DNA of 64,000 nt from Panax quinquefolius. Its lineage: Eukaryota; Streptophyta; Magnoliopsida; Apiales; Araliaceae. Positions 1-11,332 of the stretch are shown in pieces; position 1 is the first letter of the stretch, and each line of letters starts with the position of its first letter. The notes below the pieces were generated by a model that had not been told where the DNA came from, searched no databases, and saw nothing but the letters and a program-made list of their open reading frames with translations. The position numbers were made by a program, and so were the translations under genes. The stretch spans positions 152,826,778-152,890,777 of the forward strand of contig CM035152.1 in the NCBI GenBank assembly GCA_020205615.1, in the 5' to 3' direction.

Positions 1-109
1 TTTAGTTTAAAAGTTAAAACCGAAATTATATGATTCAACTCATGAATTCATTTATTTATTAATTTATATTGGAAAGTCCACTCGGAAGCGCACTAGCGTT
101 TGGTCTTTG

Positions 110-110
<1 letters not shown>

Positions 111-148
<38 letters not shown>
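111..148. repeat. (AT)n microsatellite
   Basis: Uninterrupted alternating AT of about 38 bases. Confidence 0.95.
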
Positions 149-149
<1 letters not shown>

Positions 150-170
150 GCTAATTAAACGAATCCAATT

Positions 171-252
171 TATAACGACGGTTTTTTCGTCATATATAGC
201 GTTAGAAAAATCGGTTTTATGCTATAACGACGAAAAAACCTTATTTATAGCC
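171..252. repeat. Short foldback repeat, possible MITE fragment
   Basis: The left arm contains TATAACGACGGTTTTTTCGT. The right arm, read on the other strand, contains GGTTTTTTCGTCGTTATAGC, so the two arms can pair over about 20 bases around a short spacer. No target-site duplication is obvious, so this may be a remnant. Confidence 0.5.
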
Positions 253-951
253 ATTTCATTTCTTGGTTATTCCCTCTAATTCGCTAGAAAGAGCGGGCTA
301 TATGTATACAACGTTCCATCCACAGCAACCCCTTTTTGGTCTGTGTAATTTTTTTTTTCTTTTGCTCCAACCAAATTTTCTACAAGCTAAAAAAAAGTTG
401 CTCCACAACAACCGATTATTATGGATGGAACCCTATATATATACCCCATTATCCATACATTTGTCTTTTGATAGAAACTGCTTTTTTTATTCACAAGAGT
501 ATATATAGTTTTTGAAGTTTGAATTTATCTATCGTAAAAAATAAAAAAGTAAATAGATTTGACTTTATAAAAAAAATTCCATTAGAAAAAATACAAGTTT
601 TTAAATAAACTATACTCATTTTTTTTTAAATTTAAAGTTGATGTGGAATAATTTAATTTTAGTTAAAACAATTATAAATAAATGTTGTAAAAATATCTAA
701 CTGTCTATTTCAAAATTTTAAATAAATCACGTCTATTTTTAAGTTTAATTTTCTTAAAATTACTTCAAAATTCATGAAGTTAACTTATTGATGATATATT
801 TCTCGTTGCGTGTCAGTACTGTATTGATCAATTCATTAACTTATAATGAAGTGATCTGAAAAAGTATAGCCGTGGAGCCATATTATAAAATACTTGTTAA
901 CCTTTTAAGCGACTTTTTGACGGTTTCCTTCTCCGGTGAACCTTAAACAGT

Positions 952-1090
952 GAACCAAAAGCGAACCGATTATAGATACAATTTTTTCTGTCGCTATAGC
1001 ATACAAAGTCGACGATATAGCTATGGCGACAATTCAAACCATCGCTATAATGGAAAAAACTATCATTATAGTCAGTTTCGCTTTAGGTTC
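952..1090. mobile_element. Foldback MITE in the PLC upstream region
   Basis: The left end begins GAACCAAAAGCGAACC and the right end, on the opposite strand, begins GAACCTAAAGCGAAAC, so the termini form imperfect inverted repeats. The interior also folds, with GTCGCTATAG on the left and GTCGCCATAG on the reverse strand. It lies about 590 bases upstream of the phospholipase C start codon. The superfamily is not determined because I see no clean target duplication. Confidence 0.55.
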
Positions 1091-1678
1091 AAGTTTGCTT
1101 GAAAATGGTACCGAACTTTTTGATATTCTTAAATACAAAACTGACATAAATTTCATTGATTCTAATAAATACAATTGTAAATAACAAAATTATCTTCAAA
1201 ATCAAAGTATTACAAAAGTCGAGATTCTTTTTAATGCCAAGAGCAAATGACTACCACTATATATTAAGTAACACAATTAATTAAACTTCATAAATAATAA
1301 AGTGACATATATTAAGAAAAATAATTAATTATTTTGATTACAAATAAGTGTATAACCTGAGAAACACACCAATTGACCAAAGTACGTACACGTTAAACAC
1401 GCATGGATTATGGATAGATTCTCTCACTCAGCGGTCACTAGTCAGTAGTCACCACCAATCACCAGTCATCTGTAATCTATGCCAGTTGTGACAGCGTAAC
1501 AGCTTCTGTTGTCCCAATTTTATTGTCCTGTTTCAACTGGGTCCCACTACCGCATCTCTGGAATTATCACTTAGCTCAAACACATCGCCATACCTTCCCA
1601 TTTTCCCAAGGAAAGTAAAACCCTTTAATCAATTCTTCCCCCTTTATTTGTCTCTCCAATCCAAAGGAAAGAAAGAAT

Positions 1679-4600
1679 ATGTTGGCCAAGCAGACTTACA
1701 GGGTGTGTTTCTGTTTCCGGCGGCGGTTCAGGCTCGCCGCCGCCGAAGCTCCGGGGGAGATCAGGGACTTGTTCGATCGGTACTCCGAGAATGGGACCAT
1801 GACTGTTAATCACCTCCTGAGGTTCTTAATTGAGGTACAGAGAGAAGATAAGGCTACATTGGAAGTGGCACAGGGTGTTATGGATAGTCTTCATGAGTTG
1901 AAAATTCTTAATATTTTTCACCGGAAGGGACTCAATCTTGAGGCTTTCTTTAAGTATCTGTTTGCTGACATTAATCCTCCTCTATCTACTATTGGGGTAA
2001 TTTTTTTAACTATCTTTACTCACTTTTAATTCTTCAAATTTTGAATTTTTTTTCATATTTATGTTTAAATAGTAGCTAAATTATATTTGGGTTTACTTTA
2101 GTTGATCACCATTATGACGAATTAGATGAGTTAACGTCGGATATGTTGCTAAATATGGACAATGGGTTGCTAAATATGGACAATGGGTTACGAGTGTAAT
2201 TGCTTATTATCTTTTATCTAAAAATGGAGATGATAGCTTATGATCCACTTTTGGGAAGAACTTTAAGATTCTAATGTGGGACCTGAGGCAAATCGCTGGA
2301 AGTTGGGCTTCTATTTAGGGGCTTGGCTTTTTGAAACTTTGAAATACATTCAATGGCAATTTCCTCCCACTGATTGATGAAGCTGAAAGTGGATGCAAAA
2401 TTCACTAGCACAGGATGGTAAAAGCATTGTAGGGGGTTTCGGGTATCTAATGGAGAATGGTCGTTTAATTTTTCAAGCAATCGACTTTTAATGCTGCAAC
2501 TGAGTTAATGGGGACTATCAAAGGTAGCTTATTGGCTTGGGTAGGGGTTTTAGGAAAATTATTCTCAGAAGGATGTGGAAATTATCCCTAAAAGAAGGAT
2601 CAAAAGGAGGAATGTGGAAGAACACCCATATGGAGACCTTATTCTAGAATGCCATGAAGCCCATGACCTGGTTAAGGTTAACAATACTGGGAGTGTGACG
2701 AAAACCCTAGTGAGTGAGAGTGAGGCTTGTAAAGCCTAGTCAATGAGGGAGAGATTAGGATTTTTCAAAGGGGCTTGAGAGAGAGTGTATATGGGGCTTT
2801 GGAATTGGTTTTGGGTAACAAACACAAAGGCCTAGCCATTGGTTCAAGGTTCATCCAACAAGTTCTTTAAGTCTAGTGAAGTTGATTACAGGCAAGTATG
2901 GTCAAACCACATAAAGGAGAGATTGATGATGCTGTTACCTGTAGGGTTCGAGCAAGATAGTTAAAGTGGAGAAGCGTTTTAGGAGTTTTGTGTGGCCGTA
3001 AAACCCCAACCTGATTGAAAAGAAATTTTTATAGGACGGTTGTGAGGCCAACAATTTTTTATGGATTGTGTTAGGCTACTAAGAAGCAGCATGATCAATA
3101 GATGAGGGTAGAGAGGTGGATGTGTGGACATACGATTCTTGATAGGATTAGAAATGAAGACATTCACAAGAGGGAAGGGATTTTACTAACTGAAAATTTG
3201 AGAGAGAACCATTTGAGATGGTATGAGCATATTGTGCTAAAGTCCATGGATGCCCTGCCCTGCCCCTGGTAAGAAGAAGTGATAGGCTAAAAATTGGTGA
3301 AGTTCGAAGGGATAAGGGTAGATAAACTAACTTGGACATATGTAATTATAAAAGACATGCAAAATATGAACATAACTGAGAATATGGTTTAGTTGAGTTG
3401 ATTAGAGTATAAGGATATATGTATCTTAAATTTTTTCAATCTAGAAATCATGATTGCATTTTCGTTTGGTGTATAGTTTGTCATGTATTCATAAGATATC
3501 ATTTTTGGAAGACGGGCTCAACCACCTAGGTAGAAATGATTTGTTAAGCATATTGCAAGGGCACATATATTAGTGGGTTTACTTGCACAAGTCTCCAGTT
3601 ACCTATTCCAGAAATCCCTATTATTCTGAATACCCCACCCCTCCTTGCTGTTGATAATCCTTAGATTGTAATAACAGCCCTGGGAGACATGACTTAGCAC
3701 ACAACTTGCGTGCTCAAGCGGAAGAATTATTATGTTTAAGATCAAATTAGAAAATAAGCCGTGTGGATGAAAAGAACATGAAACAATAGGAAGGTTTGTA
3801 AATTTTCATAGTATTTGGATTAATGGATTGTGGAGAACTTTCATAATAACTTAGAAAAATCAATGTAGTTTTCAAAGGCGCGGATTTGTTGAATTTTTAG
3901 CATTAAGATCTTGGCTTCTATATCACTAAATCTGTTTTTAATTTGAACCTAAACTTCACAATTTCTTATGCTTGAGCACGTAAGTTGTGTGTTAAGTCAA
4001 GTATCTCTCTTTTTCACTCATAATAATTACACTCCTCCGTCCCAAAAAAAAAAAGATTACTTCAGTACACTTTTCACTGATATTATAGACATTTTACTGG
4101 ATTTTAGAAAGATCGAAGACTACAACCCAAGTCAGCATACTAAAATAAGCAACTGTTGGTGTTTTATAATTCTGAGGCAGTTTTCCTGAAGCTGTACCCA
4201 TAAACAATTAGAGGATTGTGTAGTTGTACGGTCATTCATCACCTCAATTCATTTAGTTAGACTATATTGTATTCTTCTTACTTCCTCATTACTTATTAGT
4301 GAATTTCTGTTCCTCCCAGGTTTACCATGATATGAATGCTCCACTGTCTCACTATTTTATATTCACTGGGCATAATTCATATTTAACTGGGAATCAACTA
4401 AGTAGCGACTGCAGTGACGTCCCCATCATAAAAGCATTGCAGAAGGGCGTTAGAGTTATTGAATTGGATATATGGCCTAATTCGACAGGTGACAATGTGG
4501 ATGTTCTTCATGGAAGGTATGATGTCAGTGTGCAATGGAAATCCTTTCATCACATTACTTTTGAATATTGTTGGTTAGCAACACTGGAATAGGCCTTTCT

Positions 4601-7412
4601 TTTGTCAAACAATGAGATCAAGTCTTTTAAACTAAACAAGTCCTTACTCTTCCTTCTTTTTCGATTTTCCTTTGAACTGATCATTTGATTAGTGCGTGCT
4701 TGAATTCTCTATTGAGTTTTACTTATTTTGATTATCCTGATCATTGAAATAATATGAAAAATTGTTTGGATTTTCTTGTCTAAAATTTCTGAAAACTAAG
4801 TCGAGCGACTTCTTGGATTTGCTTATATGGGGACACTTTTGTCCTAGTAAGATGAACAAAATAGTCTAGATTCTAAAATATAAAAAGAACCACCCCCCAC
4901 CCCCATTCAGCTTTTTCCATATTTTGTCCAAATCCCCAAGTATTTGGAACAAATAGTAAAGTTCAAGGTATGCTAAAAGAAAGCAATATTCTGATCCCAA
5001 AAAGTCAATCCAAACAGGCCAACAACCTGATTTCAAGCATATGTAAGTATTATCTCCTTTCCCCCTTTTTGACAAGGTAAGTATTAGCTCCTATTTGATG
5101 AAATGACAAATTTGGAGTGTTTCATTAACTTTTAATTTTGGGATGGACATGATCTTTCGTTCAACTTGACAGGAGTCTGAAGTTTCAACTTTCTGGTTAC
5201 GAATATGGTCTGCGTGTGTACTACCTCAGAATATTGTTGTCTGTAAAGTCAGCTTTCTTAAAGAGACTGATTTTATTGTGTAGGACGCTGACTACTCCTG
5301 TTGAACTCATAAAATGTTTGACGTCTATAAAGGAGCATGCCTTTACTGCATCTGAGTATCCTGTTGTGATAACTCTAGAAGACCACCTTACTCCAGATCT
5401 TCAGGCTAAAGTAGCTGATGTGAGTATATGCAGTTATTTGATTAACCATGCCCATGGATTATAATTAACTATTTCCTTTACTCAATTCTAGATGGTCACT
5501 CAAACATTTGGAGAGACGCTGTTTACTCCTGGCTCAGAGTGCTTGAAGGAGTTTCCCTCACCAGAATCGATGAAAAGGAGGTTCATTATATCAACTAAAC
5601 CACCCAAGGAATACCTTCAAGCCAAAAAAGGCAAGGGGAATGAGAACAACAGTTCACAGAAGGAAAAGGATGTAGCCGATGATGGAGCTTGGGGTAAAGA
5701 ACTCTCAAGCCTCAAAGATGGGAGAACTGTTGATGATAAGGTGTAGGCAGGCACTTCAATTATTATGCCTGCCCTATTGATTAGGTAAACAGAGTATTGA
5801 TCCCACCAATTAACTCTCTTCTTACAGAACGATTCAGATGAGGAAGAATTCCCAGATGAGGAGGATCATGATGAAGAGAGGTCTATTCAGAATACAGTAC
5901 CAGAATACAAGCGTCTGATTGCTATCCATGCCGGAAAAGGAAAAGGTGGATTAACAGATTGGTTAAGGGTGGACCCGGATAAAGTGAGACGGCTTAGCTT
6001 AAGTGAGCCAGAACTTGAGAAGGCTGTAACAACTCATGGAAAAGATATTGTGAGGTATTAATCTAAATATCCCCTTAGTTTAATAGGTGTATATATATAT
6101 AAGTATTTTTCTTATGCACACAAAAACTAGCATATCTTTCCTTTATCGGATTTACGCACAAATAGCATATTTGCTGATGTCAATGTGGGTTACATGGGCT
6201 GGTTATTGGAGGCCCATGTTAAATAAGATATGCAGGCTTCATGCGGTGCAATATATGTAATGAACATGCAGTTAACCCATATTTGTTTGCATGGATAACA
6301 CTTGAGATATTAATTACAAGTCCCTTGAAATTGGACTTGAGACTATTAGTCCAAGAATAATAACTAGGTATTATTATAATCCCTACCATTTTGGATTAAA
6401 ATTTGGTGTACAAAATTGATCTTTATCTTTTTTTAAATGACCGATATATCATATTCTATCCATCTATATCCACACTACTGAGAGTACGATCTCTTTGTTA
6501 TTACTGGTAAGAGTATAACAGTCCAAACGATAAGTTTTGTCCAATCTATTAAATAATGCTGGACAAAACAAACATAATATGAGATTATTTTAAGTTATCA
6601 CATGAATAATCCCATTCTAAACAAACATGTGAATAGGATTATTTAATCCGATTAATAGTCTTGGAATTATAATCCATGGGATAGTCCCAGGATTATAATC
6701 TTTGCAAACAAACATGACCTTAGGTTACAAACTAGCAAAGTATCAAATGACCTCTCAGCTGATAACCCGATATAACTTCCAACTGTAATCCTTATCCAAA
6801 AAAAAATAAAAATAATAACAAACAAACAAAAAACTTCCAACAGTAATTACTATCTCATAATTCACGTTAGGAATGCTAGTGATCATCTAATTGACCTTGT
6901 TATTTGTTTGGTGTCTCTCTGGTTCATTTACCAATTCTCTTCTGCCCTTTGCAGGAGTATATGTGCTGCACTGCTTCTATGCTAGTTCATGCCTCTGAAC
7001 TTTTATATTACTTGTGGTTCTTCAGCATTACTTGTTAGTTGCTATATATGTCACTTGTCTGCACGTAGATGTATTCAATATTAAGATAACACAATTCTGC
7101 CATTTCTGATAGTTGGCTTGCTTTAGGTTTACCCAGCGGAATCTACTGAGGGTGTACCCTAAGGGTATACGCTTTGACTCATCCAATTACAATCCACTGA
7201 TAGCCTGGACACATGGAGCTCAGATGGTCGCGTTTAATATGCAGGTTTGCATCTTTCACCTTCCAGGATTTTATTATCTGAAAATTTCCTAGATAAGTGA
7301 ACTAAATCTAATTTCTGTTCTTATAAAAAAAAAAAAATCTGATTTCTATCCTTTGTTTGTTTGTGTGTGGTTATGTTGAATATGTGACATAGTCAATGAT
7401 ATTACCTAAAGT

Positions 7413-7487
<75 letters not shown>

Positions 7488-9760
7488 TGATATTTAGAAG
7501 TAGCATCCATGCAGCTTTTAGTGTGTCTTTCTAATCAGTGACAAGTTTAAGAGTATAATCAAACAGAAAATATTGCATAAAGACTCCATATTGAAGCTAA
7601 TAAGTATGGGGTTGGTTTTTGTCTATCTGTTAAGAGTTTGAGTTAAACCATTACAGAAAAAATACAAGAGGTAAGAGTAAGACACAGTAGACATTGTAGA
7701 AGATTCAACAATTGTGGAGTTATGCTCAAGATATTGTATTTTAGCTATTTCCTCGGGCGATTTCAAATTGTAGGTTTCTCAACCCTTAATACCATAGACG
7801 TAATTTCAAAATTTTGACATTGGAGTTTAACGCGCTTACAAATTAAAAGTATTTATTTCAGCAAAATATTGTGATAGGGAGAAAAACATTGTTAATCCCT
7901 CTCTCTTTTTTTTATTTACTTTCGTAGCAAGCCAAGAAACCTCTTGCTGCCATAATCATCTTCTAGGCAATCTGCTTATAGTTTCATTAAAATAATGAAC
8001 TGAAATGATCAAGCACTTTGTCCTGTGAATATCCACTTCTTGTTATTTAAACTATACTTTTTGAAACCATGAGAGAACTTTAGGAAACTGTTATGATCTA
8101 GGTAACTAAACTTATAACATGCATTTATTGTATATGCTGAAAATTTTGCGAATGACGAAACCATAGCATGATATGCTGAATCTTATATACTCCCTTTTTC
8201 TGTCTGTCAAAAAAGTACCTTAAAAAAATTTTAATGGTGTCAAAATGAAATTGTGACTCTAGTTAGCAATTGCAGTACATTCCACATTGGCTCTTTCGTA
8301 AGCTTCAAAAATTTCTAGAGGGAACAAATTTTTAAGGGGATACTAGGGGATTGTTTATGATGAGTAAGCATCAGTTATTTCACAAAAAAAATATGCTAAA
8401 GTAACATCTGTTATAAATCATTGGAAGGGTTTTTCCTCTTTTCCCCTTTCTTCTTCAGGTGAAGGCCAGGTGGTTCTAGTTTGACTTGTCGTAATTGACT
8501 ACAGTTCCCTACACTAAATTTATATACTGCTTGCTCTTATATAAAAGGTAACTTCAGAGCTAAATTTATTTAAGTACCCTGTGCTTGTCCTGATCAACAA
8601 TGGTTAGAAATTTATCTGGCAACTGATTCAAGGAAATTTGTTTGAAGCAATGACTAGAGAATATGTTAAATTTGCACTGTATGTGGTGTTGTTTTCCTTT
8701 CTTGAAATTGGTTAGTTTGATCCCAATTCTGGGGACTATAATCAATGACATTAAGGTTCTTTAGTAAAGGCTTCTGTCGTATCACCCACCCTAAGGTTTA
8801 TGACAAGTCACTAGTCAGATAACTGTTGCACCAATCAGAAATGATGTAATGATATTTCATGATTTCATCAACATTATTTACCACAAAACAAAATTCTTTT
8901 TGACAGGGCTATGGAAGATCACTCTGGCTGATGCAAGGAATGTTCAGGGCCAATGGTGGTTGTGGTTATGTTAAAAAACCGGATTGCTTGTTGAAGGTTG
9001 GTCCACATAATGAGGTCTTTGATCCTAAAACTAAGCTACCAGTCAAGACGACTTTGAAGGTGAGTGAAGAGTTACCCTTTATACGGAGAAAATATCTTTC
9101 TCCATATTGAAGTCCTAATTCTTTGTATATATGCATAACTTATTTCCTCATGACTGAGTACTCGAGTTCTTGCTACTATGTAGGTAACTGTATATATGGG
9201 TGAAGGTTGGTATTTTGACTTCCGGCACACACATTTTGATGCATATTCCCCTCCAGATTTCTATGCAAGGGTAAGGATCTATTAAGAATCTTTTGCCTTG
9301 AACACATTATTGATGTATGTTTTTATACCCATATATGTTCCACCATAGTCATAGGACCTCTTGTAGAAGGTTGGTCGCTACAGGGCTTCCATGACTAATT
9401 TATCAACAAGCTCCTTTCTGAGAATAACTATAAGTTGCAACTGTGTTAATGTAAGTTGTTGTGTAGATTGGAATTGCTGGTGTCCCTGTTGATTCTGTAA
9501 TGAAGAAAACGAAGATACTTGAGGACAACTGGATACCAAATTGGAATGAATCGTTTGAGTTCCCATTAACAGTCCCGGAACTGGCTCTTCTTCGAATTGA
9601 AGTTCACGAGTATGACATGTCCGAAAAGGATGACTTTGGAGGCCAGACTTGCCTGCCTGTATCAGAACTGAGAAGGGGTATCCGAGCAGTTCCACTCTAT
9701 AGTCGAAAGGGAGACAAGTACAATTCTGTGAAGATTCTAATGTGCTTTGAATTTGTTTGA
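1679..9760 (+). CDS. PLC2: Phosphoinositide-specific phospholipase C, PLC2-like
   Basis: Plant PI-PLC hydrolyses phosphatidylinositol 4,5-bisphosphate at the plasma membrane, giving diacylglycerol and inositol trisphosphate. By reading GT-AG junctions I place exons at 1679-1996, 4320-4516, 5284-5419, 5492-5740, 5828-6054, 7127-7244, 8907-9059, 9184-9270 and 9467-9760. They total 1779 bases, in frame, for 592 residues, the usual length for plant PLCs. Order of domains: degenerate EF-hand region (about 20-106), catalytic X box (about 107-250, with catalytic His124 in FTGHNSY and His170 in VLHGR), an acidic linker ([12 protein letters not shown]), Y box (about 325-450, including SNYNPL and [11 protein letters not shown]), and a C-terminal C2 domain ending KILMCFEFV. 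The start [17 protein letters not shown] matches the conserved plant N-terminus. No frame break is seen. Intron 1 holds a LINE remnant. Paralogue assignment (PLC2 versus another member) is from memory and less certain than the family. Confidence 0.93.
2142..2188. repeat. Tandem duplication of about 22 bases
   Basis: The segment GTTGCTAAATATGGACAATG is present twice in direct succession inside PLC intron 1. It looks like a recent slippage or duplication event with no evident function. Confidence 0.8.
2950..3420 (+). pseudogene. LINE-type reverse transcriptase C-terminal remnant
   Basis: In shifting frames on the plus strand one reads fragments such as [32 protein letters not shown] and [12 protein letters not shown]. 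These match the conserved tail of plant LINE reverse transcriptases, where a 'YRTVVRPAMLYG ... RMLRWMCG ... LRWFGH' order is typical (family knowledge, not a search). Stops and frameshifts are frequent, so this is a dead fragment. It lies in PLC intron 1, in sense orientation with the host gene. No poly-A tail or target duplication was identified. Confidence 0.75.
6420..6725. repeat. Candidate degenerate MITE in PLC intron 5
   Basis: The segment contains several internal inverted motifs, for example ATAATCCCATTC against GAATAGGATTAT, and repeated AACAAACATG words near its end. This composition is typical of short non-autonomous elements, but I cannot define termini or a target duplication. 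Confidence 0.3.
7415..7483. repeat. (TA)n microsatellite in PLC intron 6
   Basis: About 69 bases of uninterrupted TA repeats, likely polymorphic. Confidence 0.95.
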
Positions 9761-11332
9761 AATAATTGTGTGGTGTTGTATTCTTTTAAAGTTCATTTCT
9801 TTACTTCTGGGCATAAAAAGAGTTCAAAACTCGGAAGGTTTCCACTTGTGTATATGTATACATGAGAAAATGTTGTGCTGTTCTATGTTGTGGTGTCTTG
9901 CCGGCATTGGCATTAGAGCCCTATAAATTCTGTTATATACTAGTTGAGCATCACCACCATTATATGCAACACTAAAATTTAGCACAGGTTTTCTATTCAA
10001 GGGAAGAAATTTTTGTTTTCTTGTGGAGGGCTACCATTGTTATGAGTTCCCACTCACACACACAAGCATTTTGGCTTGAAACTCAACATTTCCAATCAGT
10101 TTCATCATATAGAGAACATCCAGCAGCATATATAAAAAGAGTTAAAATTTGATACACTGAAGGTGTATATATGAATGGTGTTAAAATAAGAATAATGATA
10201 TTCAACATAAGTATTTTATTAATTAAATGTTATGATCTTAACACTGTTTATGTATACATTAATTGACAGTAAAATTTAAAATTTTAGTTCATGTAAAAAA
10301 AAGAAAAGAACTAAGAGGACGTATGAGGTCACGTTCTTGTATATATCCTTTTATAATAATAATATTTTGAAAAATTATAAAAATATCATTTCATAATATG
10401 GAGGATAGAGTATATTCAATTATGCAAAAACGACATCATTTTGGCGTCATTCCTTCCCGAACAATTTAGAGCTTAACCGAGAGAGGTCGAGGGACCATAA
10501 AAACTACTAGAAGACTAATTTTCTTTTTTATAAGTATTTTTTTTTATAAGTAAATTATGATCTTGTTTTTAATTTTATTTTTTTATTATTGATATTTTTT
10601 ATATATTATACATTTTATGTATTATAATTTAAAATAAAATATTAAAATACCAATTAATTAAATAAATGGAGGAAGTGGGAAGAGAGAAAATAAAATTAAA
10701 AGCAAGATCATAATTTACTTATAAAAAAAAGTAATTACAAAATAATTACAAAATCAAAAAATTAAATAGATTCGTTTTCTTTATCAAATAGAACAAATGT
10801 TAACAAGTTTGTTTTACGTAAGTTTTTCGTTTTGCACTTTTTATGGGTATTAAAATTTTATTTTTACATTAGAAAAATTATGTTTTAATGTAGATTATGA
10901 AAATTTTAATATTTTAATAAATATTTGTTATTTTTAACATTTATCGCACAAATTCATAATTTAATTAATTAGATCAAGTTAAATGAAAATGATAATATAT
11001 ATATTTATATTGAATGGATATATAAATGAAATTGATAAAAATTTTGGAAAATATTTGAGTAACGAAAATTGATCAAAAATAGAGAAGGAACACTTTTGTA
11101 CAACTAAAACATATTTGAGGAACAGCTGTGTCAAAAAATATATATATATATAAAGAACACTTTAGTAAAAATATGATAAAAGGGTCAGATTTGCTAATTA
11201 GTCGTAAAAAGAATTACTACTAGATTTAGATCGTCCAGTTACAAGGTTTGACTAATACTATTATAACTTAAATTGCAAATAGCCGCGACAGTTACAAACC
11301 AGCTCAAATCATACTTCTGCAAAATCACGAAA
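9761..11332. other. PLC 3' region and intergenic spacer
   Basis: This holds the PLC 3' untranslated region, then very AT-rich DNA, then the NFXL2 promoter and leader. Apart from the inverted-repeat element at 10541-10730 I see no gene or RNA. Upstream in-frame codons exist before the ATG at 11333, but no earlier ATG is in frame. Confidence 0.6.
10541..10730. mobile_element. MITE with near-perfect 40-base inverted repeats
   Basis: The left arm (10541-10585) contains ATAAGTAAATTATGATCTTG. The same word occurs on the opposite strand in the right arm (10687-10730), and the match continues for about 40 bases with a single visible difference. The core between the arms is AT-rich and non-coding. 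The superfamily is unclear because the flanks are too AT-rich to call a target duplication. Confidence 0.7.

Larger units (their letters stand above)
1..1678. other. Upstream region of the phospholipase C gene
   Basis: No convincing coding sequence is visible. The stretch is AT-rich and holds an (AT)n microsatellite, two foldback repeats (listed separately) and, just before the start codon, a pyrimidine-rich stretch of about 100 bases that is probably the 5' leader. The promoter of the gene at 1679 must lie here, but I cannot fix its TATA box or start site. Confidence 0.6.

Noticed and set aside
263..508. 81-codon frame upstream of PLC
   Set aside because: Low-complexity, Phe/Leu-rich, with no recognisable motif and overlapping AT-rich repeats.
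11273..11332. Longer N-terminus for NFXL2 from an upstream non-ATG codon
   Set aside because: The frame opens at TTG; the first ATG in frame is 11333, and the extra residues show no family similarity.
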